Shown piece after piece: positions 55,923-64,000 of a stretch of DNA of 64,000 nucleotides. The position numbers and the translations under genes are program-made. Each line of letters begins with the position of its first letter. Within the stretch, counting starts at the first letter, position 1. Source of the DNA: Mariluticola halotolerans (GTDB lineage Bacteria; Pseudomonadota; Alphaproteobacteria; Rhizobiales; Devosiaceae); assembly GCF_021611515.1 (NCBI RefSeq), contig NZ_CP090960.1, positions 2,356,001-2,420,000 on the forward strand, in the 5' to 3' direction. A model generated the notes under the pieces. It did not search any database, was not told where the DNA came from, and saw nothing but the letters and a program-made list of their open reading frames with translations.

Positions 55923-57730
55923 TGGTGTCGGCGCGGCGGGGGCCGAAGCCGGTAAAGGCGTCAAAACAGGCGACTAATCTGCAGCAGGCCTTTGCCCAGG
56001 CGGTGCAGGAAATGCGGGCCAGACGCTTTGCCGAGGCCGATGCGCTTTGCCGTCATATTCTCAAGGCCGATATGCTGCATAAGGATGCCATGCATTTGCG
56101 TGGCATTATTGCGTTTCAGGCCGGGGATGGGGATCTGGCGATCAAGCGCATGCTCGATCTGGCAGCGCTCAGCCCGAAAGACGCGATGGTCTGGAATGAT
56201 CTGGGCATGTTCCATCATGCCCTTGGCCGTCATCAGGCGGCGGCGGGGTATTTGCACAAGGCTCTGGCGCTGGACCCCAAACTTGCCGGGGCGCATCTTA
56301 ATCTTGGCAATGTGCAGAATGCCTGCGGCGACCTGCGCAAGGCGGAAGCCAGTTACAAACGGGCGCTCAAATATCAGCCCGCTCTGGCCGGTGCGCTCAA
56401 CAATCTGATTGATGTGCAACTGAGGCTGGCCGCGCCCGAGGCGGCGGAAAACACAGCGCGCGATTTCGTGCGCATGGCCCCCAATCTGGCGCGCAGCCAT
56501 GTGCAGCTGGCCAAGGCGCTTGATCATCTGGGGCGGCACCGGGATGCGGCAGCGGCGTTTGAACAGGCGCTCAAACTCAATCCCGACGATGTCCGGGTCT
56601 GGATGGATTATGCGGCAAGCCTTGCCAATGAAGGCCAGATTGATGCCGCCATTGCTGCCTGCCGCAAGGTGATCGGGTTAAAGCCTGATTATGTGCCCGC
56701 CTATGGCAAGCTGGCGCTCCTCGCAAAGCCCGGCCCCGACGCGGCTGAATTGGAGCGCATGCGCCAGCTTTTGGCCAATCCGGCATTGTCGGCGGCGGAT
56801 CAGACGACCCTGCATTTTGCCCTGGGCAAGGTGCTGGAGGACGCGCGTGATTTTGGCCCGGCCTTTGAGCATGTTCTGGCCGCCAACAAGCTGAAGCGGG
56901 CGCAGCTGACTTATGATCCGAGCGCAACCGAGAAGCTGTTTGCCGACATCAAATCGACCTTTAGTGCCGAACTGATCGCCAGTTTTGCCGGTGCGGGGCT
57001 GGATGAGGCAACGCCAATCTTTGTTCTGGGTCTGCCGCGCTCGGGCACCTCGCTGGTCGAGCAGATATTGTCGAGCCATCCCGAGGTGGCCGGTGCCGGC
57101 GAATTGCCCGAATTGCGCAACCAGATCGACGCGCTTTGCGATGATCTGGTGAGCCCGGATTTTGCCCGGCTGATGCGCAAGGTCACGCCCCTGCAATTGC
57201 AGGCCATGGGGCAGCGTTATCTGGCGCGGTTGCGGACCTTTTCAGCCGAGGCCCGGCATATCGTTGACAAGGTGCCGGCCAATTTCATGTTTGCCGGGTT
57301 GATCAGGATTGTGTTCCCCAAGGCAATCATCGTCCATTGCCGCCGCAATCTGCTCGATACCAGCCTTTCCATGTTCAAGACCCATTTTGGCGATGGGGCC
57401 GTGCTGCACAGCTATGACATGGCGGAACTGGGGCGCTATTGCCGTCTCTATCAGGATCTGATGGCTCATTGGCATCAGGTCATGCCCGGCGTGATCTATG
57501 ATATCGATTATGAAAAACTGGTCGCCGATCAGGAAGGCGAAACGCGCAGGCTGCTCGCCGCCTGCGGGCTCGACTGGTCCGATGCCTGTCTTGATTTCTT
57601 CAACACGTCGCGTCCGGTCCGCACCGCCAGCATCGCCCAGGTGCGTCAGCCGATCTATAACAAGTCCGTGGGCATTGCCGAACGCTATGGCGCAGCGCTG
57701 GACCCTTTGCTGGAAGCGCTGGAAGGCTAG
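55922..57730 (+). CDS. TPR-repeat protein with C-terminal sulfotransferase domain, paralogue 2
   Basis: The 602-residue protein has TPR repeats (residues 20 to about 290: AMVWNDLGMFHHALGRHQ and others) and a PAPS-type sulfotransferase domain (PIFVLGLPRSGTSLVEQILSSHP; AIIVHCRRNLLDTSLS). The C-terminus closely matches paralogue 1 (QVRQPIYNKSVGIAERYGA). The start overlaps the rlmN stop by one base (TGATG), so the two are probably translated together. There is no signal peptide, so the acceptor should be cytoplasmic unless it is exported by another route. Confidence 0.88.
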   Translation: MVSARRGPKPVKASKQATNLQQAFAQAVQEMRARRFAEADALCRHILKADMLHKDAMHLRGIIAFQAGDGDLAIKRMLDLAALSPKDAMVWNDLGMFHHALGRHQAAAGYLHKALALDPKLAGAHLNLGNVQNACGDLRKAEASYKRALKYQPALAGALNNLIDVQLRLAAPEAAENTARDFVRMAPNLARSHVQLAKALDHLGRHRDAAAAFEQALKLNPDDVRVWMDYAASLANEGQIDAAIAACRKVIGLKPDYVPAYGKLALLAKPGPDAAELERMRQLLANPALSAADQTTLHFALGKVLEDARDFGPAFEHVLAANKLKRAQLTYDPSATEKLFADIKSTFSAELIASFAGAGLDEATPIFVLGLPRSGTSLVEQILSSHPEVAGAGELPELRNQIDALCDDLVSPDFARLMRKVTPLQLQAMGQRYLARLRTFSAEARHIVDKVPANFMFAGLIRIVFPKAIIVHCRRNLLDTSLSMFKTHFGDGAVLHSYDMAELGRYCRLYQDLMAHWHQVMPGVIYDIDYEKLVADQEGETRRLLAACGLDWSDACLDFFNTSRPVRTASIAQVRQPIYNKSVGIAERYGAALDPLLEALEG

Positions 57731-57794
57731 CTGATTTGGGCGATGGTGATGGTGGCCAAGGTGACAGGCTTGCCACGCGGCCATAGGTCTCATG

Positions 57795-57878
57795 ACCTTC
57801 TCCCCGGACCTGACCCGAGGATCCATGCGATTCCCGCCACACCAAATGGATGCCCGGATCAAGTCCGGGCAAGAAGGT
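57795..57878. repeat. Palindromic intergenic repeat, family B
   Basis: The outer arms are ACCTTCT and AGAAGGT. Inside are ACCTGACCCGAGGATCCATG and ATGCCCGGATCAAGTCCGGG. The element at 62596-62682 is the same sequence in inverted orientation. It is part of the 479-base gene-free stretch 57731-58209. Confidence 0.65.
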
Positions 57879-57947
57879 GTGTATGAGAGCGCAGCACCCA
57901 GCACACACACAAGCCAGCCGTCTTCCCCTTTGGCACCCGCCTCACCC

Positions 57948-58087
57948 GTCGTCACCCTCGGGCTCGACCCGAGGGCCCATGACCCGCCATCGATACCGGC
58001 AGAGGGCGTGAGAAAGCCTCCACCCCACGCCCATCTGAAGCGCAGCAATATCGCATGGGTACTCGGGTCAAGCCCGAGTATGACGAT
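57948..58087. repeat. Palindromic intergenic repeat, family B variant
   Basis: The arms are CGTCGTCACCCTCGGGCTCG with GACCCGAGGGCCCATG, and ATGGGTACTCGGGTCAAG with CCCGAGTATGACGA. It is about 140 bases long, with a 70-base centre that holds no gene. Confidence 0.55.
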
Positions 58088-58140
58088 TGAGGGGGTATGG
58101 CTATCGAGGGCATATGATCGTTGGGAAATTGCAGGCCCCG

Positions 58141-58180
58141 CTCTGGGTTGCCGCGTGGCTATCACCGCTCGCAATGACGG
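58141..58180. repeat. Intergenic repeat, family A (partial copy)
   Basis: CTCTGGGTTGCCGCG followed by CTCGCAATGACGGCGC matches the right half of the element at 181-280. It precedes the LysE gene end. Confidence 0.5.
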
Positions 58181-58209
58181 CGCAGCGTTCCGCTAAGGCC
58201 GAAAACGCT

Positions 58210-58857
58210 TTAGTGCCGGGCCTCAATCGTTAAGATCGCCGCCGCAAAGCCGGCAAAGACCGCCGCAAAGCTCCAGTTGAGGGCGCGTTGGGCTACAACC
58301 GAGCGGGTCAGCAGGCCTGCCACCCATTCCGCCCCCCAGACAATGGCAATGACGATGGGGATCGAGAGCAGGATGAATTCGCCGCCCAGAAACAGCAATT
58401 TGACCGCCGCGGCCGGATCGTCATGGGAGACGAACTGGGGCAGGAAGGTGACAAAGAACAATATCACCTTGGGATTGGTCAAATTGATGCCGACGCCGGT
58501 CAGATAGCTCTGCCAGACGCTGGGCTGGCGGCGGGCTTTTTTGGTAAGGGTAATGCCGCCGCCCTGGCGGATGGCCTGAATGGCGAGCCAGAGCAGGTAC
58601 AAGGCGCCGGCAATCTTGAGGGCGAAAAACGCGGTCGGCGCGGTCGCCAGCAGCAGGGAAATACCAAAGGCGGCCAGACCGATATGGACGAACAGGCCCG
58701 TCGAGGCACCCAGCACGGCGGCAATGCCATGCGCGCGGCCGTAATTGACGGTGCGCGAGATAAACAGCGCCATGTCGGGCCCGGGGGTAATGGCCAGCAC
58801 AATGCTGGCAGCGGCGAAAGCTAAAAGGATCGACAGATCGGGGATGAAGGCTTGCAT
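58210..58857 (-). CDS. LysE/RhtB-family exporter
   Basis: The 215-residue protein has six membrane spans and the family motifs ITPGPDMALFISRTVNYG and GVGINLTNPKVILFF. The family exports amino acids or related metabolites. The ATG at 58857 follows GGGAGG; a longer frame to 58899 is unlikely. The substrate is unknown. Confidence 0.92.
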   Translation of the reverse strand: MQAFIPDLSILLAFAAASIVLAITPGPDMALFISRTVNYGRAHGIAAVLGASTGLFVHIGLAAFGISLLLATAPTAFFALKIAGALYLLWLAIQAIRQGGGITLTKKARRQPSVWQSYLTGVGINLTNPKVILFFVTFLPQFVSHDDPAAAVKLLFLGGEFILLSIPIVIAIVWGAEWVAGLLTRSVVAQRALNWSFAAVFAGFAAAILTIEARH

Positions 58858-58989
58858 GCTGGGTCGGCCTCCCTTGGCCGCAGGCAAAATTGTTTGCAAG
58901 ACAATTGCATGGCGGGCCGGGCTTGAATAGTGTGCCCGCCAAATGTTCCGGGGCCCCTGCGCCTCCCAGACCAGAAGACGAAACGCGTT

Positions 58990-60213
58990 ATGAGCAAGAA
59001 AATCAATAAAGTGGTGCTGGCCTATTCCGGCGGGCTCGATACCTCGATCATCCTGAAATGGCTGAAGAACGAATATGATTGCGAAGTGGTGACCTTTACC
59101 GCTGATCTGGGGCAGGGCGAAGAGCTGGAACCGGCGCGCAAGAAAGCCGAAATGATGGGGATCAAGGAGATCTATATCGAGGATCTCCGCGAGGAATTCG
59201 TCCGCGATTTCGTGTTCCCGATGTTCCGCGCCAATGCGCTTTATGAAGGGGTCTATCTGCTGGGCACGTCAATCGCCCGGCCGCTGATATCCAAGCGGCT
59301 GGTGGAGATTGCCATGGAAACCGGGGCCGATGCGATTTCGCACGGGGCCACGGGCAAGGGCAATGATCAGGTGCGGTTTGAACTCTCGGCCATGGCGCTC
59401 AATCCCAATATCAAGGTGATCGCGCCCTGGCGTGAATGGGATTTGCAGAGCCGGACCTCGCTTCTCGCCTATGCCGAACAGAACCAGATCCCGGTGCCGA
59501 AAGACAAGCGCGGCGAAGCCCCGTTCTCGGTGGATGCCAATCTGTTGCACACCTCATCCGAGGGCAAGGTGCTGGAAGATCCGGCGGAAGAAGCACCCGA
59601 ATATGTCTATCAGCGCACGGTGAACCCCGAGGATGCGCCCGACAAGCCAGAACACATCACCATCGGTTTTGAAAAGGGCGATGCGGTTTCGGTCAATGGC
59701 GAGAAACTTTCCCCGGCCATGCTGCTGACAAAGCTTAATGAGCTGGGGGGCAAGCACGGCATCGGGCGGCTCGATCTGGTCGAGAACCGGTTTGTCGGCA
59801 TGAAATCGCGCGGCATTTATGAAACGCCCGGCGGCACCATATTGCTGGCCGCCCATCGCGGCATTGAATCGATCACGCTCGATCGGGGTGCAGCCCATCT
59901 TAAAGACGAGATCATGCCGCGTTATGCCGAGCTGATCTATAACGGTTTCTGGTTCTCGCCGGAGCGCGAAATGCTGCAGGCCTTGATTGACCAGAGTCAG
60001 GGGTTTGTCAGTGGTGAGGTAAGCCTTAAACTCTATAAAGGTTCGGCTCATGTTGTGGGCCGTTCCTCGCCCTATTCGCTCTATTCAGAAGACCTTGTGA
60101 CTTTTGAGGAAGGCACCGGTTCCTATGACCATCACGATGCCGAAGGCTTTATCAGACTCAATGGTTTGCGCCTTAAAACCTATGGCGCGCGCAATCTCAA
60201 AATGGGCAAATAA
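58990..60213 (+). CDS. argG: Argininosuccinate synthase
   Basis: The 407-residue enzyme joins citrulline and aspartate with ATP in arginine synthesis. The PP-loop [10 protein letters not shown] at the N-terminus, [13 protein letters not shown] and SLLHTSSEG-type downstream segments ([14 protein letters not shown]) are present. The ATG at 58990 matches the family start. It is followed by a strong terminator. Confidence 0.97.
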   Translation: MSKKINKVVLAYSGGLDTSIILKWLKNEYDCEVVTFTADLGQGEELEPARKKAEMMGIKEIYIEDLREEFVRDFVFPMFRANALYEGVYLLGTSIARPLISKRLVEIAMETGADAISHGATGKGNDQVRFELSAMALNPNIKVIAPWREWDLQSRTSLLAYAEQNQIPVPKDKRGEAPFSVDANLLHTSSEGKVLEDPAEEAPEYVYQRTVNPEDAPDKPEHITIGFEKGDAVSVNGEKLSPAMLLTKLNELGGKHGIGRLDLVENRFVGMKSRGIYETPGGTILLAAHRGIESITLDRGAAHLKDEIMPRYAELIYNGFWFSPEREMLQALIDQSQGFVSGEVSLKLYKGSAHVVGRSSPYSLYSEDLVTFEEGTGSYDHHDAEGFIRLNGLRLKTYGARNLKMGK

Positions 60214-60245
60214 GCCTTTTTAGCCTGCGCTATTACGGTTATTGC

Positions 60246-60281
60246 ACGCCTCCGCCCCATCCGGGCCGGAGGCGTTTTTTT
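60246..60281 (+). terminator. Terminator of argG
   Basis: ACGCCTCCG (60246-60254) pairs with CGGAGGCGT (60267-60275) and is followed by six T. Confidence 0.88.
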
Positions 60282-60592
60282 GCCGGGCGCGGCGCGCTTG
60301 TGCAACGGCGCGCAATAAAATGGACCGTGTCGCCTCCCGCGTGGCGGGGGCTGGCCACGCGGGCGGCGCGATGGATGTCTTTTCTGATATTATATTGTTA
60401 AAACAACACGTTATTCAAAACGAGACTATTGTGAATACAGCGCTTAAAACCGCTTTAAAGGGGCTGATAGTGGCGCTGGCGTTAACGCCGTTGATTATTG
60501 CATAGCTGCCTTTCGGGCGATTTTCCTTGTTCTCGGGCGGGTTCCCGGTTAAGGCGTGCGCAAAGTTTTCCCAAAACAGTTCGGCTTAATTC
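60282..60592. other. Gene-free leader between argG and typA
   Basis: This 311-base stretch has an AT-rich patch (60380-60430) with TATATT and a TTGTT/AACAA hairpin that may hold the typA promoter. One very short reading frame (60431-60505) is listed separately. No ribosome site is clear before typA. Confidence 0.5.
60431..60505 (+). CDS. Possible 24-residue hydrophobic peptide before typA
   Basis: A GTG at 60431 opens a short frame starting VNTALKTALKG and ending in a hydrophobic stretch LIVALALTPLIIA. GAGAC lies just before it. The frame is open further upstream (to 60371), but that part is unlike a protein. It may be a small membrane peptide or simply chance. Confidence 0.25.
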   Translation: MNTALKTALKGLIVALALTPLIIA

Positions 60593-62407
60593 ATGTCCCT
60601 GCGCAATATTGCGATCATTGCCCATGTTGATCACGGCAAGACGACTCTCATTGATGTTCTGCTCAAAAATTCCGGTTTGTTCCGCGACAATCAGCGCGTG
60701 GACGAACGGGCGATGGATTCAAATGATCTGGAGCGCGAACGCGGGATCACCATTCTGGCCAAGGTGACTTCGGTCCTTTGGAAAGAGTCGCGGATCAATA
60801 TCGTTGATACACCGGGCCACGCCGATTTCGGCGGTGAGGTTGAGCGTATTCTCTCCATGGTCGATGGCGTGGTGCTTTTGGTCGACGCGGCTGAAGGGCC
60901 GATGCCGCAGACCAAGTTTGTGCTGGGCAAGGCGCTGGCGCTGGGCCTGCGCCCGATTGTGGCGATCAACAAGATCGACAAGTCGGACGAACGTCATGAT
61001 GAAGTCCTCAACGAGGTATTCGATCTGTTCGTGGCGCTCGATGCGACCGAAGCCCAGCTCGACTTCCCCGTGCTTTACGGCTCGGCCAAGAACGGCTGGA
61101 TGTCGACCGATCCCAAGGGTCCCCAGGAAAGCATGGCGCCGCTGCTCGATATGGTGCTTGAGCATGTGCATGAGCCTGTGGTCGAGGAAGGCCCGTTCCG
61201 CATGCTGGTGACAGCAATTGAGCGCAACGCGTTTCTCGGCCGCATTCTGGTGGGGCGCATCATGTCCGGTCAGGCCAGACCGACCGAACAGGTGCATGCC
61301 ATTAGCCGTGAGGGCAAGGAAGTCGAGAAGGGCCGGATTTCCAAGGTTCTGGCTTTCCGGGGGCTTGAGCGGGTGCCGGTAGATGTGGGTGAAGCGGGCG
61401 ATATCGTTTCGATTGCCGGGCTTGAAACCGCAACCGTTGCCGACACAATCTGCGTGCCGCAGGTCAACACCCCGATCGCGGCACAGCCGATCGATCCCCC
61501 GACCCTGTCGATGACCTTCCGCATCAATGATGGCCCGTTTGCCGGGCGCGAAGGCGACAAGGTGCAAAGCCGGGTCATTCTCGACCGTCTCAACCGCGAG
61601 GCTGAAGGCAATGTGGCGCTCAAGATTAGCTCCGGTCAGGACAATGACAGTTTTGAAGTTGCCGGCCGTGGCGAATTGCAGCTTGCGGTTCTGATCGAAA
61701 CCATGCGCCGGGAAGGCTTTGAGCTGACCGTTGGCCGTCCGCGTGTTCTGATGCAGGAAATCGACGGCAAGACGCATGAGCCGATCGAGGAAGTCACCAT
61801 TGACGTTGATGACGAGTTCTCCGGCGCTGTGGTGCAAAAAATGACCGAGCGCAAGGGCGAGCTGGTCGAGATGCGCCCCTCCGGCGTTGGCCGGTCGCGG
61901 TTGCGTCTCAATGTGCCGACCCGCAGCCTGATCGGCTATCAGGCCGAATTGCTCAGCGATACGCGCGGCACGGCGATCTTTAACCGCGTGTTCCATGCCT
62001 ATGAGCCCTATAAGGGCACTTTGCCGGGCCGTCGCACCGGTGTGCTGATTTCCAATGGCACCGGCCAGTCGGTGGCCTATGCGCTGTTCAACCTCGAAGA
62101 CCGCGGCCCGATCATGATCGATGCGGGTGTTGATGTATATGTGGGCATGATTGTTGGTGAGCACAGCCGTGAGAACGATCTCGAGGTGAACCCCTTGAAG
62201 GGCAAGCAGCTGACCAATATGCGTGCTTCAGGCAAGGATGAGGCGGTGCGGCTGACCACGCCGAAAAAACTCAGCCTCGACCAGGCGCTGGGCTATATTG
62301 CCGATGACGAATATGTGGAAGTGACGCCGAAAAATATCCGGCTGCGCAAAATCCACCTCGACCCCAACGACCGCAAGAAAGCCATGCGCGCCGAAAAGTC
62401 GGCCTAG
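60593..62407 (+). CDS. typA: Ribosome-associated GTPase TypA/BipA
   Basis: The 604-residue translational GTPase has G1 [12 protein letters not shown]2 [11 protein letters not shown]3 [10 protein letters not shown] and G4 NKID. The elongation-factor domains II and III/V and the BipA C-terminal domain follow. It binds 70S ribosomes and assists assembly and growth under stress or cold. Confidence 0.97.
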   Translation: MSLRNIAIIAHVDHGKTTLIDVLLKNSGLFRDNQRVDERAMDSNDLERERGITILAKVTSVLWKESRINIVDTPGHADFGGEVERILSMVDGVVLLVDAAEGPMPQTKFVLGKALALGLRPIVAINKIDKSDERHDEVLNEVFDLFVALDATEAQLDFPVLYGSAKNGWMSTDPKGPQESMAPLLDMVLEHVHEPVVEEGPFRMLVTAIERNAFLGRILVGRIMSGQARPTEQVHAISREGKEVEKGRISKVLAFRGLERVPVDVGEAGDIVSIAGLETATVADTICVPQVNTPIAAQPIDPPTLSMTFRINDGPFAGREGDKVQSRVILDRLNREAEGNVALKISSGQDNDSFEVAGRGELQLAVLIETMRREGFELTVGRPRVLMQEIDGKTHEPIEEVTIDVDDEFSGAVVQKMTERKGELVEMRPSGVGRSRLRLNVPTRSLIGYQAELLSDTRGTAIFNRVFHAYEPYKGTLPGRRTGVLISNGTGQSVAYALFNLEDRGPIMIDAGVDVYVGMIVGEHSRENDLEVNPLKGKQLTNMRASGKDEAVRLTTPKKLSLDQALGYIADDEYVEVTPKNIRLRKIHLDPNDRKKAMRAEKSA

Positions 62408-62435
62408 GTTTTCAGCGCCTATTGGGTGAATTTTA

Positions 62436-62470
62436 AAGCCAGCGATCCGGTGACGGGTCGCTGGTTTTTT
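62436..62470 (+). terminator. Terminator of typA
   Basis: CCAGCGATCC (62439-62448) pairs with GGGTCGCTGG (62455-62464), with one T-G pair, and is followed by six T. Confidence 0.85.
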
Positions 62471-62493
62471 GTTGGGGGGTGGCCAAGGGTCGA

Positions 62494-62577
62494 AACCCTC
62501 ATCCTGAGCTTGTCGAAGGATGGGCGGCACGCGCAGTGCTGAAACCCTCGTGGTTCGACAGGCTCACCATGAGGGTT
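62494..62577. repeat. Palindromic intergenic repeat, family C
   Basis: AACCCTCATCCTGAGCTTGT followed by CGAAGGATGGG faces ACCCTCGTGGTTCGACAGG followed by CTCACCATGAGGGTT. This element is widespread in proteobacterial genomes. It lies in the 408-base gene-free stretch 62408-62815. Confidence 0.6.
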
Positions 62578-62595
62578 GGGGGCACATCACCTCCA

Positions 62596-62682
62596 TTCTC
62601 CTTTTTGCCCGGACTTGATCCGGGCATCCATTCGGTGTGGCGTCTATCGCATGGACCCTCGGGTCAAGCCCGAGGGAGAAGG
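62596..62682. repeat. Palindromic intergenic repeat, family B (inverted copy)
   Basis: GCCCGGACTTGATCCGGGCA followed by TCCATTCGGTGTGG, then CCTCGGGTCAAGCCCGAGGG. Read on the minus strand it closely matches 57795-57878. Confidence 0.65.
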
Positions 62683-62746
62683 AAGCATGCTGTAATTGTG
62701 TTTATGTGGTCAGGGCAGTTTCGGCCCTCCACGCGCTCGGCATGTC

Positions 62747-62786
62747 GCTCTGGATTGCTACGCGCCTTTGGCGCTCGCAATGATGG
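62747..62786. repeat. Intergenic repeat, family A (partial copy)
   Basis: GCTCTGGATTGCTACGCGCC followed by TTTGGCGCTCGCAATGATGG. It shares TTTGGCGCTCGC with 10190-10236 and the left part with 181-280. Confidence 0.5.
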
Positions 62787-62815
62787 CGGCGCTCATCGGG
62801 GAAGCTCGAGGTGCG

Positions 62816-63757
62816 TCAGCCCTGTGGGGTTGAGACCTGTTTGGCCTTGGTGCGTTCCAGCCCAAGGCGGCGTTCGCGCAGGATGACGAAAATGCCGGCT
62901 GCGACAACAATCAGGCCACCGACCAGCATTTGCAGCGTGGGGACATCGCCAAAGATGAGATAGCCAACGGCGACACTGAGCACCAGCGAGACATATTCAA
63001 ACGGGGCGATGATCGACATGTCGGCATGGCGATAGCTCTCGGTTAAAAGAATCTGGGCAATGCCCCCGGCAATACCGGCACTGATCAGCAGCACCCATTG
63101 CTGCGGGTCGGGCATGACCCAGCCGAACGGGCTGGTGAGCAAAGCGAACAGGCTGCAGGTTGCAGAGAAGTAGATGACGATGGTCGCGCTGGGTTCTGTG
63201 CTCACAAGGGCGCGCGTGGTCAGCATGGCGGTGGCGGCAAAACAGGCCCCGATCAGCGCGGCGATGACGCCAATGACTTCATCCGAACTCAGCCCGGCAC
63301 CCGAGGAGAGCAGGGTGAGGCGCGGGGAGATGACAATGATCACCCCAAGCATGCCGATCAGCACAGCGCTCCAGCGGTAAAGCCGCACTTCTTCTTTCAG
63401 CACCAAGGCCGAGAGCACCACCAGCAGCAGGGGCGTGGCGTAATTGAGCACGGTTGCCTCTGGCAGGGGCAGCTTGGTGAGGGCCAGAAAGAGAAAACTC
63501 ATGCCGGTGACGCCGACGACGCCACGCAGCATATGCCCGCCGGGGCGGCGTGTTTTGAAGGCGTGACCCAGGTCACCGCGGGCGATGACAAAAACCAGAA
63601 TGGGCAAGAGGGCAAAAAAGGAACGGAAAAAAACCAGCTGGCCGGGCGGCACATTTTCGGTGGCCTTGATGCAGGTGGCCATGAACAGAAAAATGGCCAC
63701 CGAGGTGACTTTCAAGGCAATGGCCCGCATCGGGCTGGGATTTGAAGGGCTGGGCAC
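62816..63757 (-). CDS. EamA/DMT-family transporter
   Basis: The 313-residue protein has ten predicted spans in two EamA repeats (ALKVTSVAIFLFMATC to LKEEVRLYRWSAVLIGMLGV, and DEVIGVIAALIGACFAATAM to LQMLVGGLIVVAAGIFVIL). A conserved QLVFFRSFFALLP follows the first span. DMT proteins export or import small metabolites; the substrate is unknown. Confidence 0.92.
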   Translation of the reverse strand: MPSPSNPSPMRAIALKVTSVAIFLFMATCIKATENVPPGQLVFFRSFFALLPILVFVIARGDLGHAFKTRRPGGHMLRGVVGVTGMSFLFLALTKLPLPEATVLNYATPLLLVVLSALVLKEEVRLYRWSAVLIGMLGVIIVISPRLTLLSSGAGLSSDEVIGVIAALIGACFAATAMLTTRALVSTEPSATIVIYFSATCSLFALLTSPFGWVMPDPQQWVLLISAGIAGGIAQILLTESYRHADMSIIAPFEYVSLVLSVAVGYLIFGDVPTLQMLVGGLIVVAAGIFVILRERRLGLERTKAKQVSTPQG

Positions 63758-63871
63758 GCCGGTTACCTGGATTTTATTTGCCGCCAGACCGGGACCGGTT
63801 GGCCGATTCGAGACGAGGGATCACCTCATGATGGGTTATAAGAGCATGATTGCCGCCAATGGTCCAATCTC

Positions 63872-63887
63872 AAAAACCGGTGGTTTT
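63872..63887 (-). terminator. Weak terminator of the last, partial gene
   Basis: AAAACC and GGTTTT form a 6-bp stem with a GGT loop. On the minus strand it is followed by five T. It is short, but lies 4 bases past the stop codon. Confidence 0.4.
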
Positions 63888-63891
63888 GTAT

Positions 63892-64000
63892 TTATGTGGC
63901 TGCAACCTGTGGTGCGTTCAGCGGCAGCCTGTTTGCTGCAAGGGCGGTTTCCAGCGTGGTGACCGCCGTGGCCAGATGCGCGTCGATGACATGCAGATAT
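63892..64000 (-). CDS. 3' end of a gene running off the window
   Basis: Only 35 codons and the stop are visible. The tail reads DAHLATAVTTLETALAANR with a final Gln/Val/Ala stretch. It is helical with no signature, and no family can be named. Confidence 0.5.
   Translation of the reverse strand, partial: YLHVIDAHLATAVTTLETALAANRLPLNAPQVAAT

Noticed and set aside
57792-58196. 134-codon plus-strand frame
   Set aside because: It consists of palindromic repeats of families A and B, and has no protein-like features.
60242-60505. 87-codon frame starting inside the argG terminator
   Set aside because: The first part covers the hairpin stem; only the last 24 codons are kept, as a weak candidate.
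60719-62164. 481-codon minus-strand frame
   Set aside because: It lies entirely opposite typA and is His/Arg-rich with no signature.
62479-62886. 135-codon plus-strand frame
   Set aside because: It runs over three repeat families and into the end of the EamA gene.
1-64000. CRISPR array, prophage or insertion sequence
   Set aside because: No regularly spaced direct repeats, phage structural genes or transposase genes are present; the repeats found are dispersed palindromes.

Overview
The window looks like chromosomal DNA of an alphaproteobacterium, most likely order Hyphomicrobiales (Rhizobiales). The evidence is gene content and order: DUF2794 and IalB-family proteins, tandem glnK-amtB pairs, the ffh-rpsP-rimM-trmD-rplS and dapF-mtaB-ftsY-yciB operons, a ccmABCDG block, high-GC coding and many 4-base start/stop overlaps. 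Genus cannot be fixed because there is no rRNA operon. No CRISPR array, prophage, insertion sequence or plasmid backbone is visible.

Layout. 1-4.7 kb: end of a regulator-like gene, then xth, a LolA-family gene and ftsK. 4.8-8.9 kb: two consecutive glnK-amtB operons, each with a good sigma-54 promoter and matching NtrC-like palindromes. 8.9-12.1 kb: a UbiH-type hydroxylase facing a CnoX / Lon-substrate-binding / Trm112 operon. 12.27 kb: tRNA-Gly(GCC). 12.5-18.6 kb: a catabolic-looking module with an IclR regulator divergent from a binding protein, a G3E (COG0523) GTPase, a dihydroorotase/hydantoinase-like amidohydrolase and an SsuBC-type permease and ATPase. 18.7-24.1 kb: a sugar ABC importer with a divergent LacI regulator and paired operators, then a TetR regulator. 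24.3-27.1 kb: a fused FAD/Fe-S 2-hydroxyacid dehydrogenase. 27.2-31.4 kb: the ribosomal/SRP operon. 31.7-36.5 kb: a hypothetical gene behind a sigma-54-like promoter, a small hypothetical gene, an M29 aminopeptidase and a TPR-sulfotransferase. 36.6-43.6 kb: dapF-mtaB-ftsY-yciB converging on ccmABCDG. 43.7-53.2 kb: aconitase, a diguanylate cyclase, DUF1223, an HTH/MmyB regulator, DUF2794, a VOC protein, a Bax-inhibitor-1 protein, ThpR and a low-molecular-weight phosphatase. 53.4-57.7 kb: two IalB paralogues, then rlmN coupled to a second TPR-sulfotransferase. 58-64 kb: LysE exporter, argG, typA, an EamA transporter and the end of an unrecognised gene.

The least ordinary parts are: the IclR/G3E/amidohydrolase/ABC module beside the tRNA, which suggests import of a cyclic amide and its hydrolysis by a metal enzyme served by its own metallochaperone; the duplicated nitrogen-sensing operons with duplicated control regions; an unrecognised gene with a sigma-54-like promoter; two TPR-sulfotransferase paralogues; Ala/Glu-rich tails on both ribosomal proteins of one operon; and three families of palindromic intergenic repeats that fill most gene-free gaps.
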